From positions 1-20,330 of the forward strand of contig DJPX01000019.1 in assembly GCA_002438635.1 (NCBI GenBank): a stretch of 20,330 nt of DNA, read 5' to 3'. A model generated the notes under the pieces. The model was not told the origin of the DNA. It worked only from the letters and a program-made list of their open reading frames with translations, and did no database searches. Made by a program: the position numbers and the translations under genes. Below are positions 15,912-20,330 of the stretch, piece after piece. The stretch's first letter is position 1; each line of letters begins with the position of its first letter. The DNA is from Bacteroidales bacterium UBA6401 (GTDB lineage: Bacteria; Bacteroidota; Bacteroidia; Bacteroidales; UBA932).

Positions 15912-16408
15912 TACTCTGGTTTATTTATGTCGGATAGTATTGTATCTGCGTATTGTGCTTGAGCTTTAGGATCAGTTAGTTCCCTTTGCAGTATTTTTTC
16001 TGCAATGCTCACAGAAAGCTCACCAACCTGAGAGCGTATCTGGCGTAAAGCATTCTCTCGCTCGCTTTCTATTTGCAGTCGCGCATTTTCTATTATTTGT
16101 GCGGCCTGTTTTTGCGCATCTTCTTGCGATTTGGTTAGTAGAGCCTGCCTTTGCTGCGCAGCCTGTGAAAGAATAAGGGCCTGTTGCTTTTGAGCCTCGT
16201 TTATCATGTCAAGCCGTTCTTGTTGCATCCGGGCCAATTCCTCCCTTGCTTTTTGTGCATCGCGAAGGCTGGTTTCTATGCTCTCCTGCCTTTTGTCGAT
16301 CATAGAGGTGATGATAGGGAAACCGAATTTCGCCAATATTGTGAAAACAATGGCGAATATTAAGGTCATCCAGAAAATAAGACCGCTGTCAGGAGTAATT
16401 AGATTCAT
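15911..16408 (-). CDS. atpF: ATP synthase Fo b subunit
   Basis: Subunit b forms the dimeric peripheral stalk. The product has 165 residues: a short N-terminus, one transmembrane helix at about 8-30 (containing FWMTLIFAIVFTILAKFGFP), and a long Gln/Glu/Arg-rich coiled coil from about 38 to 145. The K-R-Q-E-S-I-E-T-S-L-R-D-A motif after the membrane segment is typical of the family. Only one b-type gene is seen. The start shares a base with the atpE stop and the stop shares a base with the atpH start. Confidence 0.95.
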   Translation of the reverse strand: MNLITPDSGLIFWMTLIFAIVFTILAKFGFPIITSMIDKRQESIETSLRDAQKAREELARMQQERLDMINEAQKQQALILSQAAQQRQALLTKSQEDAQKQAAQIIENARLQIESERENALRQIRSQVGELSVSIAEKILQRELTDPKAQAQYADTILSDINKPE

Positions 16409-16650
16409 TATTTAAGAACGCCAAGAAGACAAACCAAGATTGCAAAAAGACAAGCACCTTCTACAAGTGCACCTACAATGATGGCTATAAGCTGATATTT
16501 TGCTGAATATTCAGGCTGTCTAGCTGCTGCATCCAGTGCGGCTTTGCCGATTTTCCCAATACCCAAGGCTGCTGCGAAAGCTGCAATTGCAGCGGCGATT
16601 CCGAAAATTGCCGGAGCTATACCGGCTTGAAGAATAATTGTTGGTAACAT
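16408..16650 (-). CDS. atpE: ATP synthase Fo c subunit
   Basis: Subunit c builds the membrane rotor ring. The product has 80 residues in a helical hairpin, with helix 1 at about 10-36, the conserved ARQPE loop at 43-47, and helix 2 at about 52-77. The ion-binding carboxylate is Glu64 in GALVEGACLF. The helix 1 position that is a Gln in Na+-type c subunits is Ile here, and no Ser/Thr directly follows Glu64, so proton use is more likely; this is inference from known Na+ motifs. The glycine-rich packing motif in helix 1 is GIGKIG. The stop shares a base with atpF. Confidence 0.96.
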   Translation of the reverse strand: MLPTIILQAGIAPAIFGIAAAIAAFAAALGIGKIGKAALDAAARQPEYSAKYQLIAIIVGALVEGACLFAILVCLLGVLK

Positions 16651-16662
16651 AATGACTTATTT

Positions 16663-17682
16663 TTAATGTTGTCTTGATAATCCTATAAATACACTTGAAA
16701 GCATGGTAAACACATATGCTTGAATAAAGGCTACCAATAGTTCAAGCATATCCATAAATACGCCGAATACTACGGCGATTACACTTAGTCCTCCATTAAG
16801 GGCAGCGCCCATCTTGGCCGTAAGAAAAATGACAGATATGACACCTAAAAGCATAATGTGTCCGGCTATAATATTGGCAAACAATCTTATCATAAGGCTG
16901 AAAGGCTTGGTGAACATACCCACAATCTCTATTATAGGCATAAGCGGTATTGGAGCTTTTAGTGCTACCGGAACATCCGGCCACAATATGTCTTTCCAAT
17001 AATGCTTGTTGCCGAAGATATTTACAGCTAAGAATGTAAAAACGGCTAGGCACATAGTTATGGCTATGTTGCCGGTGACATTGGCCCCTCCCGGAAAGAA
17101 TGGCACTATACCCATAAGATTGTTTACGAATATAAAGAAAAACAAAGTGAGCAGAAACGATGAATAGCGGGCGTAATCTTGGCCTACACAAGGTTTTATC
17201 ACATCGCTCGTAAGCATGCTAATCAGCATTTCGATAATTCCAGTGAATCCCTTGGGTACTTCTTTCAGAGCATCGTGTTTGCGATACCATCGCGCTGGAA
17301 GAAGTATAATCAGCAATAGAACTATGCAGTTGCACATAAGAGCCAGAACATTTTTCGTAATGGAAATGTCCAGTGGCTTTTTAAATGTACCATCTGTCAG
17401 TCTTTCCATTATTTTCCCACTGCTCTCATCTAATACGAATTTCCCGTATTCTCCATTATGAACTATTTTCTTAGATGAAAAAATATGCCAATTCTTTTCG
17501 CTATCTCTAAGTATAACAGGTAAATAGATGCTTACAGGGTGATCTTTTACAGTGGTTATATGCCATTCGTAAGAGTCTTGTACATGGCCGAATATGAATC
17601 CATTAACATCCATACCATCATCTGCTTTAAGCGGGATGGCAAAAAGCAGAGACAACACGAATATTAGAAGGCGATTTTTCAT
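16663..17682 (-). CDS. atpB: ATP synthase Fo a subunit with N-terminal signal and periplasmic domain
   Basis: Subunit a forms the proton half-channels. The chosen start is the ATG at 17682, which overlaps the atpC stop as ATGA and gives 339 residues. An in-frame GTG 12 bases upstream (17694) would add MRRI but lies further inside atpC and is less likely. Residues 1-20 look like a signal peptide (IPLKA), followed by a periplasmic stretch to about 110 with F-I-F-G-H-V-Q-D-S-Y-E-W-H, an extension typical of Bacteroidota. Five or six helices follow. The essential arginine is Arg266 in MIRLFANIIAGH. The C-terminal helix holds FIQAYVFTMLSSVFIGLS. The gene ends 12 bases before atpE. Confidence 0.95.
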   Translation of the reverse strand: MKNRLLIFVLSLLFAIPLKADDGMDVNGFIFGHVQDSYEWHITTVKDHPVSIYLPVILRDSEKNWHIFSSKKIVHNGEYGKFVLDESSGKIMERLTDGTFKKPLDISITKNVLALMCNCIVLLLIILLPARWYRKHDALKEVPKGFTGIIEMLISMLTSDVIKPCVGQDYARYSSFLLTLFFFIFVNNLMGIVPFFPGGANVTGNIAITMCLAVFTFLAVNIFGNKHYWKDILWPDVPVALKAPIPLMPIIEIVGMFTKPFSLMIRLFANIIAGHIMLLGVISVIFLTAKMGAALNGGLSVIAVVFGVFMDMLELLVAFIQAYVFTMLSSVFIGLSRQH

Positions 17683-17918
17683 AATTCTACGCACGCGGTG
17701 ACGATATTATTCTCTATTTTAACTATTCCTGAGTTGATATGGATTTTCGATTCCTCTTGTCCTTTTCTTATTCGTATATCACCTTCCGATAGAGCAGATA
17801 TCATATTCCCGTGGTGGGGGAGTACTTCGAATTCCCCCATAACTCCAGGGAAAAAACAAGCATCTACGCTATCATTATACACCATTGCGGTAGGAGAAAG
17901 AATTTTCAACTCAACCAT
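17679..17918 (-). CDS. atpC: ATP synthase F1 epsilon subunit, short form
   Basis: Epsilon sits at the foot of the central shaft. The 79-residue product contains only the N-terminal beta-sandwich (M-V-E-L-K-I-L-S-P-T, then FFPGVMGEFEVLPHHG, then G-I-V-K-I-E-N-N-I-V-T). The usual C-terminal helical hairpin of 40-50 residues, which can block ATP hydrolysis in many bacteria, is missing. This is a common state in Bacteroidota and not a frameshift, since the frame ends cleanly at an ATGA overlap with atpB. The start overlaps the atpD 3' end by eight bases. Confidence 0.93.
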   Translation of the reverse strand: MVELKILSPTAMVYNDSVDACFFPGVMGEFEVLPHHGNMISALSEGDIRIRKGQEESKIHINSGIVKIENNIVTACVEL

Positions 17919-19434
17919 TTACTTTCGATAATAGATTTTTCCCTTTTTCGATTGCATCTTCGATTTTACCCACATTCAAAAAGGCTTGCTCAGGAATGTC
18001 GTCACATTCCCCGTCGAGTATCATTTTGAATCCTTTAATAGTGTCTTCGATATCTACCATAACTCCTTTTAATCCAGTGAATTGTTCGGCTACACTGAAT
18101 GGCTGGGAAAGAAATCGTTGAACTTTTCGAGCGCGATATACCGTTAACTTGTCTTCATCGGACAACTCATCCATTCCCAATATGGCGATTATGTCTTGAA
18201 GTTCCTTATTACGCTGAAGTATCTGTTTTACTCTTTGGGCTATATCGTAATGTTCATTGCCCACTATAAGAGGGTCAAGTATACGAGAGGTCGATTCAAG
18301 AGGATCAACAGCCGGATATATGCCCAATTCTGCTACTTTTCTACTCAATACGGTTGTCGCATCCAGATGAGAGAATGTAGTTGCAGGTGCCGGGTCCGTA
18401 AGGTCGTCAGCAGGAACATACACGGCTTGAACGGAAGTTATGGAACCGTTTTTTGTGGAGGTGATGCGCTCTTGCATTTGCCCCATTTCTGTGGCAAGTG
18501 TAGGCTGATAACCCACAGCAGAAGGCATACGACCTAGCAGGGCAGAAACCTCTGAGCCCGCTTGAGTGAAGCGGAAAATGTTGTCTATAAAGAAAAGAAT
18601 GTCTTTCGGGTCTTCAGGATCGGTAGAGTCGCGAAAACTTTCGGCCAATGTAAGACCTGAAAGTGCCACATCGCTACGTGCTCCTGGCGGTTCGTTCATC
18701 TGTCCGAAGACCATAGCCACTTGGCTTTTAACCAACTCTTTTCTATCTATTTCCGAAATTTCCCATCGACCATCTTCCATGGATTTTTCGAATTCGTCGC
18801 CATATTTTATGACTTCGGACTCTATCATCTCGCGAAGTAGATCATTACCCTCACGGGTGCGTTCTCCTACTCCTGCAAATACTGAAAAACCATTGTGCCT
18901 TTTAGCAATATTATTTATCAATTCTTTGATTAGAACAGTCTTTCCTACACCGGCACCTCCGAATAGTCCGATCTTTCCACCTTTAAGGTAGGGTTCTAAC
19001 AAATCTATAACCTTAATGCCTGTATATAAGACTTCTCGTGATGTCTTAAGGTCTTCAAATTTAGGGGGATCCCTATGTATAGGGAGTGCATTTTCCCTAT
19101 CAAGAGGACTAAGTCCATCAATAGGATCTCCCGTTACATTCAAAACTCTGCCTCGTATCTGCTTTCCAGTGGGCATACATATATAGGAGCCTCTTGATAC
19201 TGCCGGCATCCCCCTGACAAGTCCATCGGTTGAGTCCATCGCAACGCACCTTACGGTATTTTCTCCGATGTGTTGTTGAACTTCGATAACGAGAGTAGTG
19301 CCATTAGAGCGTGTTATGTTAAGCGCCTCATGGATAAGTGGTAACTCGGCCTCTTTGTCTTCATCAAGATCGAAGTGAACATCTATCACCGGTCCTATAA
19401 TTTGAGAAATGTGTCCTACTACTGTTTCAGGCAT
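17911..19434 (-). CDS. atpD: ATP synthase F1 beta subunit, first gene of the atp operon
   Basis: The beta subunit carries the catalytic nucleotide sites. It has 507 residues, slightly longer than most (about 470), with extra residues in the N-terminal and middle parts. The Walker A motif GGAGVGKT is at 159-166, GERTREG at 190-196, and the beta-specific ALLGRMPSAVGYQPTLATEMG run is intact. The DELSEED loop reads DELSDED. The gene opens the operon atpD-C-B-E-F-H-A-G, an order found in Bacteroidota and different from the atpIBEFHAGDC order of Escherichia coli; no atpI-like gene is present. A 242-bp region separates it from the next gene upstream. Confidence 0.98.
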   Translation of the reverse strand: MPETVVGHISQIIGPVIDVHFDLDEDKEAELPLIHEALNITRSNGTTLVIEVQQHIGENTVRCVAMDSTDGLVRGMPAVSRGSYICMPTGKQIRGRVLNVTGDPIDGLSPLDRENALPIHRDPPKFEDLKTSREVLYTGIKVIDLLEPYLKGGKIGLFGGAGVGKTVLIKELINNIAKRHNGFSVFAGVGERTREGNDLLREMIESEVIKYGDEFEKSMEDGRWEISEIDRKELVKSQVAMVFGQMNEPPGARSDVALSGLTLAESFRDSTDPEDPKDILFFIDNIFRFTQAGSEVSALLGRMPSAVGYQPTLATEMGQMQERITSTKNGSITSVQAVYVPADDLTDPAPATTFSHLDATTVLSRKVAELGIYPAVDPLESTSRILDPLIVGNEHYDIAQRVKQILQRNKELQDIIAILGMDELSDEDKLTVYRARKVQRFLSQPFSVAEQFTGLKGVMVDIEDTIKGFKMILDGECDDIPEQAFLNVGKIEDAIEKGKNLLSKVNG

Positions 19435-19676
19435 ATCGCATTTTTAGTTTATCTGTCTTCTTATAAAGGCTACAACTATAAGTACCAACTCGTCATCACT
19501 TATGGTAAGGTGTCTTACTGGTACATAACCTCTAACTCATAATAGCATAAGTCACATTTGAAATGTGCTGCTGCTATTCGGCCTATAAGGACAACAAATA
19601 TACCAAAAACGCCAGTTTTTTTAGATGTTTTTTTACTGTTTAGGTACAAAAATGTGCTAAATCGCTACTTTTCGCT
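19435..19676 (-). promoter_or_regulatory. Leader/promoter region of the atp operon
   Basis: This 242-bp non-coding region separates the CYTH gene from atpD. A TATATTTG on the minus strand (19595-19602) matches the -7 consensus and would give a leader of about 155 bases; no good -33 box is seen. Inside the putative leader lies the palindrome CACATTTGAAATGTG (19553-19567) and a weak 5-bp hairpin (GTAAG/CTTAC, 19505-19518). No tRNA, small ORF of note or intrinsic terminator for the CYTH gene was found. Confidence 0.4.
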
Positions 19677-20162
19677 CTAATCCTTTTCCCATTTGGAGTA
19701 TGGAGCTATTCTAAGCGATGAGTTATAGTATCTCTTGTCACCGGTAACTTCGTCTCCTAGCCAATCGGGTTTGTCAAAGCTTTCGTCTTCCTGTCCCAAT
19801 TCTATTTCTGCTACTATTAGTCCTTCGTTCTCTCCGTGAAATATATCGACTTCCCAGATGTGCTTTCCATCTGTATTTCGAATCAGATACCGCTCTTTTC
19901 GTATTATGCCTTTTTCTGCCAATTTTATTAGATTTTCGGCATCTGCAAGTGGAATTTCAATTTCCCATTCAAATCGGCTAATACCTTCAGTATCACTTTC
20001 ACCCTTAATGGTTAGGTAACCCTTATTATCACGGATCCTTACTCTTACAGTTCGTGCAGGGTCACTGTTAAGATACCCTTGCTCGATTCTAAAACATTTG
20101 AAGGCTTCTGCCTTAAAGTTATCCGAGCGGACTAAAAATTTTCTTTCGATCTCTTTTGACAT
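19677..20162 (-). CDS. CYTH-domain protein, probable inorganic triphosphatase
   Basis: The chosen start is the ATG at 20162, giving 161 residues that begin MSKEIERKFLV. The frame extends to an ATG at 20195, but the family begins at the signature E-x-E-x-K (Glu4, Glu6, Lys8), which lies right after the inner ATG, and a -7 box falls inside the 11-codon extension. The CYTH tunnel-fold marks are present: alternating Arg/Lys strands (T-V-R-V-R-I-R, G-Y-L-T-I-K-G), acidic strands (R-F-E-W-E-I-E-I, W-E-V-D-I-F, A-E-I-E-L), and the end W-L-G-D-E-V-T-G-D-K-R-Y-Y-N-S. Proteins of this type bind metal-triphosphate, and bacterial members tested elsewhere are mostly tripolyphosphatases; adenylate cyclase activity is less likely. 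It stands alone, upstream of atpD on the same strand. Confidence 0.85.
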   Translation of the reverse strand: MSKEIERKFLVRSDNFKAEAFKCFRIEQGYLNSDPARTVRVRIRDNKGYLTIKGESDTEGISRFEWEIEIPLADAENLIKLAEKGIIRKERYLIRNTDGKHIWEVDIFHGENEGLIVAEIELGQEDESFDKPDWLGDEVTGDKRYYNSSLRIAPYSKWEKD

Positions 20163-20167
20163 AACTG

Positions 20168-20175
20168 CAAAGGTA
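20168..20175 (-). promoter_or_regulatory. Putative -7 element of the CYTH gene, giving a near-leaderless mRNA
   Basis: The minus strand reads TACCTTTG, an exact TAnnTTTG match, and only five bases separate it from the ATG at 20162. Transcription would start at or within a few bases of the start codon. No clear TTTG is seen at the -33 distance. Confidence 0.45.
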
Positions 20176-20264
20176 TGTAAATGTTTGCTGAACATATTTA
20201 TCTTTTAATAATTATTTTAATTTTTAAGTGTTCAATAGTTCGTTAAATTTATAAAAGCTCAAGC

Positions 20265-20279
20265 GGCGTCCCTGACGCC
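20265..20279. other. Small perfect hairpin in the right-edge intergenic region
   Basis: GGCGTC (20265-20270) and GACGCC (20274-20279) pair perfectly around a 3-base loop. It is a GC-rich island in AT-rich DNA. No T run follows on either strand, so it is not a standard intrinsic terminator. About 15 bases further on, GTTCTTTGA (20290-20298) resembles a boxA antitermination motif. Confidence 0.35.
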
Positions 20280-20330
20280 CAGAAATAAGAGTTCTTTGAA
20301 AACAGTGTCATTTTTTCGCAGTTTCGGGGA

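Noticed and set aside
18196..18991. Two plus-strand open frames of 113 and 141 codons inside atpD
   Set aside because: Both are antisense to highly conserved parts of atpD, with no promoter or domain of their own.
19435..19676. tRNA or riboswitch upstream of atpD
   Set aside because: No cloverleaf or known riboswitch core could be drawn; only a weak 5-bp hairpin and one palindrome are present.
20255..20330. Two minus-strand frames open to the window edge, ending in GVRDAA and TPLELL
   Set aside because: Both are open over about 20 codons, so at most one is real, and neither shows a recognisable family. I cannot support a gene end here.

Overview
The window looks like chromosomal DNA of a member of the Bacteroidota, most likely Bacteroidales. 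The reasons are an F-type ATP synthase operon that starts with atpD and atpC and lacks an apparent atpI, AT-rich intergenic regions with TAnnTTTG-type -7 boxes and few Shine-Dalgarno sites, many short lipoproteins with an LxxC-type signal, a CYTH triphosphatase of the Bacteroidales type, and the gene run tyrS-rbfA-lolC/E-like permease. No phage, transposase, integrase, CRISPR array, tRNA or rRNA gene was found.

Left part (1-5892): a minus-strand TPR lipoprotein (6-851) diverges from a plus-strand three-gene unit (1046-3942) made of a fibronectin-III lipoprotein and two tandem paralogous small membrane proteins. A strong bidirectional hairpin terminator follows. Next comes a two-gene minus-strand cassette (4051-5715): an astacin-type metalloprotease lipoprotein and a small DUF4377-like lipoprotein. 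This cassette is bracketed by 106-bp direct repeats (3908-4013 and 5783-5888, five mismatches, no gaps). Each repeat carries the last codons of the small-membrane-protein gene plus the terminator, so the right copy contains the 3' stump of a further paralogue.

Middle part (5893-10974): tpiA (minus) diverges from a tightly packed plus-strand unit, tyrS, rbfA, a LolC/LolE-family permease with a TTG start, and a secreted bleomycin-hydrolase/PepC-type cysteine aminopeptidase. Several of these junctions overlap by 1 to 4 bases.

Right part (10975-19434): one long minus-strand operon, atpD-atpC-atpB-atpE-atpF-atpH-atpA-atpG, encodes all eight subunits of the F1Fo ATP synthase. It continues without a gap into a secreted M6-type metalloprotease and a small lipoprotein, each joined to the gene before it by an ATGA overlap. 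The last gene ends directly against the 3' end of the aminopeptidase gene, with no intergenic base and no visible terminator. Upstream of atpD is a 242-bp leader region, then a CYTH-domain triphosphatase gene (minus) whose -7 box lies so close to its ATG that the mRNA may be leaderless. The last 135 bases hold a small hairpin and a possible boxA-like motif but no gene I can confirm.

Housekeeping genes (tpiA, tyrS, rbfA, atp) form the backbone. The points of most interest are the repeat-flanked protease cassette, the stump of a third paralogue, and the protease/lipoprotein pair coupled to the ATP synthase operon.
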